NCBI GenBank assembly: GCA_030654175.1
Contig: JAURXZ010000001.1
Coordinates: 275,685 to 339,684, forward strand
Source of the DNA: Bacteroidia bacterium
Lineage (GTDB): Bacteria > Bacteroidota > Bacteroidia > 2-12-FULL-35-15
DNA length: 64,000 nucleotides
Direction of reading: 5' to 3'
A program made the position numbers and the translations under genes. Below are positions 9,569-18,854 of this stretch, piece after piece. The notes beneath the pieces were generated by a model, which did no database searches, was not told where the DNA came from, and saw only the letters and a list, made by a program, of their open reading frames with translations. How positions within the stretch are numbered: position 1 is the stretch's first letter; the number at the start of each line of letters is the position of its first letter.

Positions 9569-10786
9569 TTATATGCCTGACATCAACAGATTGATATCCT
9601 TATAAGGAAGTTTAAACATTTCTCCCAATACACGATTAGTAAGTTTACCATCGTAAATATATATTCCATTACGAACACCTTCATCTTTGCGCAACATGTT
9701 TTTTACGCCACCTTCTTCACCGATATTTAAAAGGATAGGAGCAAAGATGGTACTTAATGCATAAGAAGCAGTGCGTGAAACACGTGAAGCAATATTAGGA
9801 ACGCAATAATGAATAACACCAAACTTTCTGAACACAGGCTTGGCATGATTGGTTACTTCGGATGTTTCAAAACAACCACCCTGATCTATACTTACGTCAA
9901 TGATCACTGAACCGGTTTTCATTTCACTTACCATTTCAGATGTTACCACAAGTGGTGTACGTCCATGTTGTGAGCGCATTGCACCAATAACAACATCGGC
10001 AGTTTTTAAATGTTTTGCTAAAACGCGTGGTTGAATTACGGATGTGAAAATTCGTGTTCCAATATCACTTTGTAAACGTCTTAAACGATAAATAGAGTTG
10101 TCAAACACCTTTACAGATGCACCTAATCCCAATGCAGCACGGGTGGCAAACTCACCAACGGTACCGGCACCAATGATCACTACCTCAGTAGGGGAGATTC
10201 CGGAGATACCTCCCAAAATCGAACCTTGTCCATTGTTTACATTACTCAAATACTCTGCTGCAATTAATATAGAGGTGCTGCCTGCAATTTCACCCATAGA
10301 GCGGATAACAGTATAAATACCATCATCATCTTTAATCCAGTCGAAAGCAATAGCAGTAATTCTTTTAGCCATTAATTGTTTAAGGAAATCTTCAGGCTGA
10401 ACAGTAAGCTGTAATGCAGAAATGAGTGTTTGGTTTTGCTGCATCATTTCAATTTCCTGTGGTGAAGGAGGTGCTACCTTTAAAATAAGGGTTGCTTTAT
10501 ACACCTCTTCGGCACTATATACAATTTCAGCTCCTGCTTCACTATAATCGTGGTCCTGGAAATTTGCCATTTTACCGGCATTGGTTTCTATAACTATATG
10601 ATGTCCGTTATTAACAAGCAATGCAACAGCATCTGGCACAAGGGCTACACGGTTCTCCTGAAAAGAGGTTTCTTTGGGAATACCAATAAATAGTTTGCTT
10701 TTTTTACGACCCACTTCAAGCGTTTCTTCTTGTGGCATTAAAGCTATTTGGGTTAACGATGCAAGAAGTTCTTTGGATGTTTTCAT
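9569..10786 (-). CDS. ald: alanine dehydrogenase
   Basis: GIPKETSFQENRVALVPDAV, VVIIGAGTVGEFATRAALGLGASVKVFD, VIIDVSIDQGGCFETS. Confidence 0.9.
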   Translation of the reverse strand: MKTSKELLASLTQIALMPQEETLEVGRKKSKLFIGIPKETSFQENRVALVPDAVALLVNNGHHIVIETNAGKMANFQDHDYSEAGAEIVYSAEEVYKATLILKVAPPSPQEIEMMQQNQTLISALQLTVQPEDFLKQLMAKRITAIAFDWIKDDDGIYTVIRSMGEIAGSTSILIAAEYLSNVNNGQGSILGGISGISPTEVVIIGAGTVGEFATRAALGLGASVKVFDNSIYRLRRLQSDIGTRIFTSVIQPRVLAKHLKTADVVIGAMRSQHGRTPLVVTSEMVSEMKTGSVIIDVSIDQGGCFETSEVTNHAKPVFRKFGVIHYCVPNIASRVSRTASYALSTIFAPILLNIGEEGGVKNMLRKDEGVRNGIYIYDGKLTNRVLGEMFKLPYKDINLLMSGI

Positions 10787-10940
10787 TTTTTTAATGAATG
10801 TAAGTTTGTAATAAGTCCGGCAAAGTTATGAAATCTAATGACTATTTATTTAAATAGGAGAGGAGTTATCAAAGGAGGGGTGTTAATAGATATTAGATAA
10901 CAGTTCTAAGATCCAACATCTAAAATCTAACATCCAACAT

Positions 10941-11360
10941 CTAATTGTTGTTCGCGGAAATTGTTCGGATCTCGTCTTTCACAGTAATATTAACTCTTAC
11001 GAAATCGGGAGGTAGTAATTCCGCTATTCTTTCGGGCCATTCAATAAAACAGTAGGCGTTGGAATAAAAATAATCCTCATAGCCCATGTCATAAGCTTCG
11101 GCTTCTGAATTAATTCGATAAAAATCGAAGTGGAAAATTTTTTCACCTTTTTCTGAAAGATATTCATTCACTATTGAAAAAGTAGGACTACTCACGGTAT
11201 TGTTAACACCCATTACCTCACATAATGATTTAATCAGAGTGGTTTTTCCTGCTCCCATCTGTCCATAAAAGGCAAATATTTTTTTATCCGGACAGGCAGC
11301 CAATAATTTCTTTGCAGCCGAAGGGAGTTCAGAAGTACTATTAATAATGATCTGTTGCAT
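10941..11360 (-). CDS. tsaE: tRNA threonylcarbamoyladenosine biosynthesis ATPase TsaE
   Basis: FYGQMGAGKTTLIKSLCEVMGVNNTVSSPTFSIVNEY; FHFDFYRI; FIEWPER. Confidence 0.95.
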   Translation of the reverse strand: MQQIIINSTSELPSAAKKLLAACPDKKIFAFYGQMGAGKTTLIKSLCEVMGVNNTVSSPTFSIVNEYLSEKGEKIFHFDFYRINSEAEAYDMGYEDYFYSNAYCFIEWPERIAELLPPDFVRVNITVKDEIRTISANNN

Positions 11361-11361
11361 T

Positions 11362-12915
11362 TTACTTAGCGCTCAATGTTATAAAAGGTATTATCATTTC
11401 TTCCAATGAAACTCCACCATGCTGGAAAGTATTGCGGTAATAGTTTACGTAATAATTGAAATTGTTGGGATAGGCAAAAAACTTATCTTCTTTCACAAAA
11501 ACAAAACTTGTGCTTACATGTTGTTTTGGTAAAAATGCATCAGCCGGATTCCGAACCTCAAAAACATCTTTCTTTACATAATCCAGGCTTTTACCTTGCT
11601 TATACCGTAAATTGGTATTTACATTTTTATCACCTACCACTTTGGATGGTTCGGTAACTTTAATGGTTCCATGATCAGTTGTGATTACCAGTTTGCATTT
11701 TTTAGCTGCAATTTGCTTTAAAATATCATGTAAAGGAGAATGCTCAAACCATGATAAAGTAATGGAACGATATGCTTTTTCATCATCAGCCAATTCCCTG
11801 ATTATTTCCATTTCGGTACGGGCATGGGATAGCATATCTACAAAGTTATATACGATCACATTCAACTTGTTTTGCATTAAGTTGCTCATGTTCTCCGATA
11901 ATTTTTTACCAGCTGCATGATTGGTAATTTTATTGTAACTTGTTTTCACATCCTTACCAAGGCGTTTCAGTTGCTCAAGAAGCAATTCTTCCTCATGCAA
12001 ATTTTTCCCGCCTTCTTCCTCATCATTCAACCATAATTTTGGAAAACGTTTTTCAATTTCCGAAGGCATTAATCCTGCAAAAAATGAATTACGGGCGTAT
12101 TGAGTGGCAGTTGGCAAAATACTGCTGTATAGATCTTCTGTTTCTATTTTAAAATACTCGGATATGATGGGCTGGATAATTTTCCATTGATCATAACGCA
12201 AATTATCAATAAGTACTAAAAAAGTGGTTTCAGGCTTATCAAGTAATGGAGCTACTTTGGCTTTGAAAAGTGTATGCGAAAACAAAGGAGGATTAGGTGT
12301 TTGACCATTCAACCAACCTATATAATTATTTTCAATGAACTTACAGTATAACTTATTGGCTTCTTGTTTCTGCATTTTTAAGATCTCCATCATACTCTCA
12401 TCTTTGCTAGTATCCAACTCCAGTTCCCAATACACCAATTTTTTATACACCTCAACCCATTCAGCCCAATTTAACCGGTCACCAAGTGTCATACCGATCT
12501 GGCGGAATTCCTGCTGGTAATTGGAGGTGGTTTTTTCGCTGATAAGACGTTTGTTGTCTAAGGTCTTTTTCAGGGAAAGTAATATCTGATTAGGGTTAAC
12601 AGGTTTTATCAGGTAGTCCGAAATTTTTGAACCAATAGCATCTTCCATCAAAAACTCTTCTTCACTTTTTGTGATCATTATAACAGGCAGTTCAGCATGT
12701 TTGGATTTCAGACGATTGAGTGTTTCTAAACCTGAAAGACCGGGCATATTTTCATCAAGCAATACTGCCGAAAAGTGATTTTTTTCAACCAATTCCAAAG
12801 CCTCATCACCGCTGTTAGCCGTTTGTACTTCGTATCCTTTATCTTTCAAAAATAAAATATGTGGCTTTAATAGATCGATCTCGTCATCAGCCCAAAGTAT
12901 GTGTATCTTATCCAT
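11362..12915 (-). CDS. porX: PorX: response regulator receiver + PglZ/alkaline-phosphatase-like domain (T9SS regulator)
   Basis: HILWADDEIDLLKPHILFLKDKGYEV...LLDENMPGLSGLETL; PglZ TFLVLIDNLRYDQWKII...ITTDHGTIKV. Confidence 0.93.
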   Translation of the reverse strand: MDKIHILWADDEIDLLKPHILFLKDKGYEVQTANSGDEALELVEKNHFSAVLLDENMPGLSGLETLNRLKSKHAELPVIMITKSEEEFLMEDAIGSKISDYLIKPVNPNQILLSLKKTLDNKRLISEKTTSNYQQEFRQIGMTLGDRLNWAEWVEVYKKLVYWELELDTSKDESMMEILKMQKQEANKLYCKFIENNYIGWLNGQTPNPPLFSHTLFKAKVAPLLDKPETTFLVLIDNLRYDQWKIIQPIISEYFKIETEDLYSSILPTATQYARNSFFAGLMPSEIEKRFPKLWLNDEEEGGKNLHEEELLLEQLKRLGKDVKTSYNKITNHAAGKKLSENMSNLMQNKLNVIVYNFVDMLSHARTEMEIIRELADDEKAYRSITLSWFEHSPLHDILKQIAAKKCKLVITTDHGTIKVTEPSKVVGDKNVNTNLRYKQGKSLDYVKKDVFEVRNPADAFLPKQHVSTSFVFVKEDKFFAYPNNFNYYVNYYRNTFQHGGVSLEEMIIPFITLSAK

Positions 12916-13053
12916 ATTATAAATTATTAAATATTGGTTTCATTCTTGAAATTGTAAAGTTAAACGAATGTACTCTTAATTATATTGTTTTAAAGTTTTT
13001 AACATTATTTGGGACTATTGACAAACACTCATTATCAATATCCCCCTGGTTAT

Positions 13054-13638
13054 CTATTCACTCTTCAATTTTCGAATAATATCTGCTAAAGACTTCCCAA
13101 GGTTTTCGATAGAAGCATGTAATTTTTCATCTTTCAGTTTTCCGTTTTCATCAAAAGCGTCTTTGGCATGCGGCACTGCAATTTGTTTTGGCAAAACCAT
13201 AACCTTAATGTTCCCTAAAATCCATCTTAGAGCAGAAAGTCCGCGCAAACCTCCCAATGCCCCATCTGAAGCGCTCATCAGGCAAGCCACTTTACCATCA
13301 AATGCTTTTAAGGGTGTCATTCCTTTAACAGGACGGGAAACCCAGTCGATAGTGTTTTTTAATACACCAGAAACAGAACTATTATACTCTGGAGAAGCGA
13401 TCAGAAAACCATGGTGTTCTATCATCAGGTCCATCAATTTTTTTCCATTTTCAGGAATTCCATGTTCCTTTTCAAAGTCACCATCATAAAGAGGCATAGG
13501 GAAATCCCGTAGATCTATTATTGTTACTTCTGCCCCTGCATTTCTGGCACCCTCCGCAGCAATTGCTAATACTTTTTTATTAAACGAGTCTTGACGGGTA
13601 CTGCCCGCAAAAGCCAATATTTTCGGTTTAGATTCCAC
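13054..13638 (-). CDS. NADPH-dependent FMN reductase
   Basis: ILAFAGSTRQDSFNKKVL...LIASPEYNSSVSGVLKNTIDWVSR. Confidence 0.92.
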   Translation of the reverse strand: MESKPKILAFAGSTRQDSFNKKVLAIAAEGARNAGAEVTIIDLRDFPMPLYDGDFEKEHGIPENGKKLMDLMIEHHGFLIASPEYNSSVSGVLKNTIDWVSRPVKGMTPLKAFDGKVACLMSASDGALGGLRGLSALRWILGNIKVMVLPKQIAVPHAKDAFDENGKLKDEKLHASIENLGKSLADIIRKLKSE

Positions 13639-13814
13639 TTATTTCTTTTAATTGCAATTTTAATCCAACATTGTCCGGTTTAGGCTTAATATTCGTTAAA
13701 AGCCTGTTTTTAATAGCTGAGAAAAAGTGTTGAGAAAAGAAAAAACCGGGTAAGAGATTTCTGAGAGGGGAGAAGAGTTTTATGTAAATATGATAAAATA
13801 GATCTTTTTTTTTT

Positions 13815-13905
13815 TTGCGAACGTTGTGCAAAAGCTTTGTGAACTTTGTGGTAAAAAAAACTTAAGCGCAAGAACTCAAAGCGAATCGTAAAGGACCGCA
13901 AAGAT
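13815..13905. repeat. imperfect long inverted repeat, intergenic
   Basis: TTTGCGAACGTTGTGCAAAAGCTTTGTGAACTTTGTGGT versus AAGCGCAAGAACTCAAAGCGAATCGTAAAGGACCGCAAAG (roughly reverse-complementary). Confidence 0.5.
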
Positions 13906-13940
13906 TAAAATAAAAGCTGATAATCAAATGGAGAGGAGTT

Positions 13941-14037
13941 TGCGTGAGGGATTGCAGCGAAAATCCTTTCCCGATTTTTATCGGGAAAGATTGAAGCGGA
14001 AAGCCCGCCCCGCAGCGCAGCGAAGGTACACGCCCAA
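13941..14037 (+). repeat. double-hairpin interspersed repeat, copy C
   Basis: TGCGTGAGGGATTGCAGCGAAAATCCTTTCCCGATTTTTATCGGGAAAGATTGAAGCGGAAAGCCCGCCCCGCAGCG...ACGCCCAAA. Confidence 0.85.
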
Positions 14038-14070
14038 ATAAATCGAAAATGATAATAATTGAAAAGAAAC

Positions 14071-15342
14071 CTATTTAGCCTCCAATACTTTGCCTTTGGC
14101 TTCACCAAATCCAATACGTACACCGTTTTTTTCGCAATACCCGCGCATGATCACTGTATCATTATCATTGATGAATTTGCGTTCGCTGCCATCTTTTAAT
14201 GTAACAGGTTTGGTTCCTTTCCAGGAAAGTTCAAGCATAGAGCCGTAAGAATCAGGTGTTGGCCCGCTAATGGTGCCGGAAGCCATCAGATCACCAATAT
14301 TAATATTGCAGCCATTTGAAGTATGGTGCGCCAATTGCTGCTCCATGGTCCAGTACATAAATTTATAGTTGGATTTACAAATGTTAGTTTCTTCGCCTTT
14401 TTCGGGTTGAATTGCAACTTCAAGATTAATGTCGATGTTTTTATCTCCTTTGTATTCAAGATAAGGAAGCACTTTGGGCTCTTGTTTGTATCCGGCAGTG
14501 CGGAATGGTTCCAAGGCATCCAATGTAACTATCCAGGGTGAAATTGTAGAAGCGAAATTTTTAGCCAAAAATGGTCCCAGTGGAACATATTCCCATGTTT
14601 GGATGTCGCGAGCACTCCAATCGTTGAATAAAGCTAATCCAAAAATATGATCATCAGCAGCTTCTGTTGAAACGGAATCCCCTAATTGTGTTTGTTTTCC
14701 AATAATAAAGCCCACTTCCAATTCAAAATCCAATAATTTAGTAGGTCCAAAAACAGGAGAGTCAGCATCAGCAGGTTTTGTTTGTCCTTTTGGACGGTGA
14801 AAAGGCGTGCCTGAAACAATGATGGAGGAAGCCCGTCCGTGATAGCCTACAGGTAAGTGTTTCCAGTTAGGTAATAAAGCATTTGCGGGGTCGCGAAACA
14901 TAGTTCCTACATTTGTTGCATGATCCACGCTGGAATAAAAATCGGTATAATCGCCTACTTTTACAGGCATTTGCATTTGCACATTACTCATAAAATTTAA
15001 AACCTTATATCTGGCATCTTTATTATCGCGCAAATCGGGATTATTAATGCTTAAGAGATTAGAAATGCGGTGACGTAATGATCTGCACAATGGTTTACCC
15101 AATGCAATAAAATCATTCAGGTATTGATTACTGAAAACCGAGTCATCAATTTTGAAATCATCTAAAAAACCCAGTTTATTAAGTACGGATAAGTCAAGTA
15201 CCTGATCTCCAATAGCTATACCAACACGGGAGTTGGAACTTTGAGTTTTGAAAATTCCGAAAGGTAAATTCTGTATTGGAAAATCACTGTTCGAAGGTAC
15301 TTCTATCCATGATTTTAATGAAGGGTCGTTTGCTTTTATCAT
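14071..15342 (-). CDS. fahA: fumarylacetoacetase
   Basis: SWIEVPSNSDFPIQNLPFGIF, VDHATNVGTMFRDPANALLPNWKHLPVGYHGRASSI, SGTISGPTPDSYGSMLELSWKGT. Confidence 0.95.
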   Translation of the reverse strand: MIKANDPSLKSWIEVPSNSDFPIQNLPFGIFKTQSSNSRVGIAIGDQVLDLSVLNKLGFLDDFKIDDSVFSNQYLNDFIALGKPLCRSLRHRISNLLSINNPDLRDNKDARYKVLNFMSNVQMQMPVKVGDYTDFYSSVDHATNVGTMFRDPANALLPNWKHLPVGYHGRASSIIVSGTPFHRPKGQTKPADADSPVFGPTKLLDFELEVGFIIGKQTQLGDSVSTEAADDHIFGLALFNDWSARDIQTWEYVPLGPFLAKNFASTISPWIVTLDALEPFRTAGYKQEPKVLPYLEYKGDKNIDINLEVAIQPEKGEETNICKSNYKFMYWTMEQQLAHHTSNGCNINIGDLMASGTISGPTPDSYGSMLELSWKGTKPVTLKDGSERKFINDNDTVIMRGYCEKNGVRIGFGEAKGKVLEAK

Positions 15343-15494
15343 TCGGCAAAAATAGCAAATTCAATCAGATAATGAGGCTATTTGGAAATGAGTTTTGAGT
15401 AATTAGCAAAAGGCCAATAAGCAGGCTCTAATTTGGAAATAATTAATTTTATTTTCAAATTAACAAATTTTTTAATTATCTAATTGATTTATTA

Positions 15495-15502
15495 TATCTT
15501 TG
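15495..15502 (+). promoter_or_regulatory. candidate Bacteroidota -7 element (TAnnTTTG)
   Basis: TATCTTTG 28 nt upstream of ATG 15530; it contains the TTG start called by the ORF track. Confidence 0.45.
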
Positions 15503-15529
15503 ACTTTTTGCACAGGACATAATTATTTT

Positions 15530-17056
15530 ATGAGAAAAATTTTTATCCTTTTTATTTCGTTACTATCCTTCTTTTCAGCAGTATCTCAGGAAAGACTGGG
15601 TATGGCCAACAGTAACTATTCCAGTGTTAATAGCATATTTCTTAACCCTTCATCTTCGGTAGATTCACGAACTTTAATGCAGTTCAATCTGGTAGGGGCC
15701 AATATATACGTGATGAATAACCTGGTGTACATGCCAAAATTCAGGGTTTGGATGGACAAAAGTTCTGATTTGCAGGATCCAAAGCTTAATACTTCCGGCC
15801 CTTTCAAAAAATTTCTATACACCAAAGCTGAAATTAACGGGCCCACACTTGTAGTGAGCAACAAGGAAATAGGCTATGGCTTTTTTATAAGAGGGCGAGT
15901 GGAGGCAAGTGTTAATAATATACCGGAGGAGCTCACCAATTTATTGATCGAACAAAAGATCGACACTGCTAAAAATTTAGATATTGATATTAGAAATACA
16001 AGAATAAGCCAAATGGCATGGGTAGAATATGGCGTGAATTTCGGAAAGATGTATTTCAAACATGGAACTGAAATGATCACTTTAGGAGGTAATGCTAAAT
16101 ACCTTACCGGGATCAATATTGCCTATGGGAATATTTTCAGGCTTAATGCCCAGGTTAATGATACCAAATTGGATATTGCAAATCTTAGGGCTAAAATCAG
16201 ATACAATGAACCAGGCTGGAATACCGGAAAAGGGATAGGTATAGATTTTGGTATAACCTATAAAAAGACCCTGAAATATTTAGAGAACTATTATGCAAAT
16301 TCCCCAAAATCAAATTGTAAATACATTGATTATAAATACAAATTTGGTCTGTCTTTATTAGATCTGGGGGCAATACGATTTACTCAAAACACCTTTATAG
16401 GAGATGTTTCCGGAAGCACATTAATTACAGATTTTAAACACACTGATCTTGACTCAGTGATCCGTGCAGATTTTAACGTTACTCAGCAAAAGAACCAGCC
16501 CATTATGGCTTGTCTTCCAACAGCTATCAGTGCACAGGCTGATTTTAATCTAGGCCATCATTTTTACTTTAATGCTTCTGCAATACAGGGTTTAACTACA
16601 GCAAGAATAATTGGGGTACAACGTACCAATTTAGTATCTGCAGCGATCCGTTATGAACGTAGGAATTTTGAAGTAGCTATTCCCCTTACCTTGCACAGGT
16701 ATATATATCCCCAGCTTGGATTTGCTTTCCGGTTCAGGACTTTTGTATTAGGCCTGGATAATGTGCTGCCTCTTGTGGTAAAAAATAATACGTATGGGGC
16801 TAGTGTGTATTTTAATCTGGGTATTGCTTTGTTTAAAAATCCTGCCTGCAAGGCTTCTAAACCGAGATATATTGCTCCTAAAAAGAACTACGAAGGATAT
16901 ACATTCCTCTCTCTTAAAAACAAAAGCAAAAGACGCATTGCTGCTGATGGAAAAGGTGAGGCACCTGATACTGTGGGTAGTAAAGGTAAAAAAGCTTCCA
17001 GGAAAAAAGGCAAGAAAAAAGGAATATTCAAATCCAGAAGAAGTAGAAAACTATAA
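15530..17056 (+). CDS. DUF5723-like secreted/outer-membrane protein
   Basis: Signal peptide MRKIFILFISLLSFFSAVSQ; NSNYSSVNSIFLNPSSSVDSRTLMQFNLVG; beta-rich; Lys/Arg-rich C-terminus. Confidence 0.65.
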   Translation: MRKIFILFISLLSFFSAVSQERLGMANSNYSSVNSIFLNPSSSVDSRTLMQFNLVGANIYVMNNLVYMPKFRVWMDKSSDLQDPKLNTSGPFKKFLYTKAEINGPTLVVSNKEIGYGFFIRGRVEASVNNIPEELTNLLIEQKIDTAKNLDIDIRNTRISQMAWVEYGVNFGKMYFKHGTEMITLGGNAKYLTGINIAYGNIFRLNAQVNDTKLDIANLRAKIRYNEPGWNTGKGIGIDFGITYKKTLKYLENYYANSPKSNCKYIDYKYKFGLSLLDLGAIRFTQNTFIGDVSGSTLITDFKHTDLDSVIRADFNVTQQKNQPIMACLPTAISAQADFNLGHHFYFNASAIQGLTTARIIGVQRTNLVSAAIRYERRNFEVAIPLTLHRYIYPQLGFAFRFRTFVLGLDNVLPLVVKNNTYGASVYFNLGIALFKNPACKASKPRYIAPKKNYEGYTFLSLKNKSKRRIAADGKGEAPDTVGSKGKKASRKKGKKKGIFKSRRSRKL

Positions 17057-17230
17057 TGTTTTTGGTTTTAAGCCGGCCGGCTGTTTACTATCAACAACTG
17101 AAGACAAAAAGACCATTCCTCAGCGTTTTAGATTTGTTTAATTTTCATTTATTATTACATAATCCGCTCTTTAACAGGCTTTTAAATCATTTTTTTGGAA
17201 GCATAGAATATTTATTAAATCAAAACAAAA

Positions 17231-17261
17231 CCCCTAACAAAGTTTCAAACTTTATCAGGGG
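17231..17261. terminator. palindrome family copy 2 (CCCCTAACAAAGTTTCAAACTTTATCAGGGG)
   Basis: Near-perfect palindrome in the convergent intergenic region. Confidence 0.6.
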
Positions 17262-17348
17262 CATAAGCTAAGAACATAAGTTCTTATAAATTTCAAATAA
17301 CCTTTCAGCGATTAAGCATAAAGAAGACTTTATTGGTATAAACTTCTT

Positions 17349-18320
17349 TTATAAAACAACTGAGGCTGGTTTTCTACTCATCACCTTTTTTACTGCATTA
17401 ACAATATTCACAGTATCCAGGCCATATTTGGTCATCAACTGATCAGGCGTTCCACTTTCTCCAAAACTGTCATTTACCGCCACCATTTCAATTGGTGTAG
17501 GAAGTTCGCGGGCTAGTAACTGAGCGATACTATCGCCAAGGCCACCATTCATTTGATGTTCTTCCGCTGTAACCACACAACGTGTTTTTTTTGCGGATGC
17601 AATTACTGCTGCATTATCTAAAGGTTTGATGGTATGAATATTTATGATTTCCACACTGATTCCCTGAGCAGCCAATTGTTCTCCTGCTTCAATAGCTTTC
17701 CAAACCAAATGTCCGGTTGCAAAAATGGTTACATCAGTTCCTTCGTTAAGCATCACTGCTTTACCGATCTCAAATTTTTGATCGTTCGGAGTGAAATTAG
17801 GAACATTCGGGCGGCCAAAACGAAGATAAACCGGGCCAACATACTCCGCAATAGCAATAGTTGCTGCTTTGGTCTGGTTATAATCGCAAGGATTAATAAC
17901 TACCATTCCCGGTAACATTTTCATTAACCCCAGATCTTCTAATATCTGATGAGTAGCACCATCTTCGCCAAGGGTTAAACCGGCATGTGAAGCGCATATT
18001 TTTACATTTTTGTTAGAATAGGCAATTGACTGGCGGATTTGATCATAAACACGGCCTGTAGAGAAATTGGCAAAAGTACCTGTAAAAGGTATTTTACCAC
18101 CAATGGTTAAACCTGCAGCAATACCCATCATATTGGCCTCAGCAATACCAATTTGAAAAAATCGCTCCGGATGATCTTTTGCAAATGCATCCATTTTTAA
18201 GGATCCTGTTAAGTCAGCGCACAATGCCACTACGTTAGGATTATTTTTTCCTAATTCAGATAATCCAGCTCCAAAGCCTGAACGGGTATCTTTTTTTTCA
18301 GTATACGTGTATTTTTTCAT
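17349..18320 (-). CDS. transketolase C-terminal subunit (split transketolase)
   Basis: VVALCADLTGSLKMDAFAKDHPERFFQIGIAEANMMGIAAGL; GATHQILEDLGLMKMLPG; VVTAEEHQMNGGLGDSIAQLLA. Confidence 0.92.
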   Translation of the reverse strand: MKKYTYTEKKDTRSGFGAGLSELGKNNPNVVALCADLTGSLKMDAFAKDHPERFFQIGIAEANMMGIAAGLTIGGKIPFTGTFANFSTGRVYDQIRQSIAYSNKNVKICASHAGLTLGEDGATHQILEDLGLMKMLPGMVVINPCDYNQTKAATIAIAEYVGPVYLRFGRPNVPNFTPNDQKFEIGKAVMLNEGTDVTIFATGHLVWKAIEAGEQLAAQGISVEIINIHTIKPLDNAAVIASAKKTRCVVTAEEHQMNGGLGDSIAQLLARELPTPIEMVAVNDSFGESGTPDQLMTKYGLDTVNIVNAVKKVMSRKPASVVL

Positions 18321-18373
18321 GTTTTTGGGTTATGCTATTTTCTTGGGGTTTAAAATTGTAGCCTTTTCAGCTA

Positions 18374-18769
18374 TTATTCATCCTTTTCTATTATCTCTTT
18401 TAAAGTGCTTGCTGCAATAGGTCTGGTTAAAAAATCTGAAATATCAGAATAGGTTTTTGCCTTTTTTTTATCTTCGGGCGAGCTTGACGATGTAATAATG
18501 TAAATCGCTGTCTTTGAGCCAACTTGAAGTTTAACAAATTCATCCATAAATTGCCATCCGCCCATCACCGGCATATTTATATCCAACAATATAATATCAG
18601 GCATATCTTCCTTAGAAACAAGTGATTGCGTTAAAGTGTTTAAGGCAACTTCCCCGTTATTAAAAGATAAAATTTTGATATCACTATTTAAATTTTTGAT
18701 AATAGTAGTTAATATGAACTGATTAATTTCCTCATCATCAATAATGCAAATTGTTTTATTTTTTTTCAT
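18374..18769 (-). CDS. stand-alone response regulator receiver (CheY-like)
   Basis: ICIIDDEEINQFIL...IILLDINMPVMGGWQFMDEF...YIITSSSSPEDKKKAK...FLTRPI. Confidence 0.9.
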   Translation of the reverse strand: MKKNKTICIIDDEEINQFILTTIIKNLNSDIKILSFNNGEVALNTLTQSLVSKEDMPDIILLDINMPVMGGWQFMDEFVKLQVGSKTAIYIITSSSSPEDKKKAKTYSDISDFLTRPIAASTLKEIIEKDE

Positions 18770-18854
18770 TTTATGAAAGATACTATAATTTTCTGATTTT
18801 AAATAAACATTGAATAAAATTTGAATTCGTTAATTTTTTTTTGGAATAAAGTTT

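Noticed and set aside
11362-12915. PglZ domain as evidence of a BREX-type defence island
   Set aside because: Receiver + PglZ in one protein next to tsaE/ald is the PorX T9SS regulator; no BREX partners (PglX, BrxC, BrxL) nearby.
13628-14123. Three small minus-strand ORFs (67, 63, 72 aa)
   Set aside because: Lie over poly-T, inverted-repeat and structured-repeat DNA or overlap the fahA 3' end; no domain-like sequence.
17056-17271. 71-aa + ORF after the DUF5723 gene
   Set aside because: Runs into the palindrome at 17231 and has no recognisable features; likely non-coding spacer.
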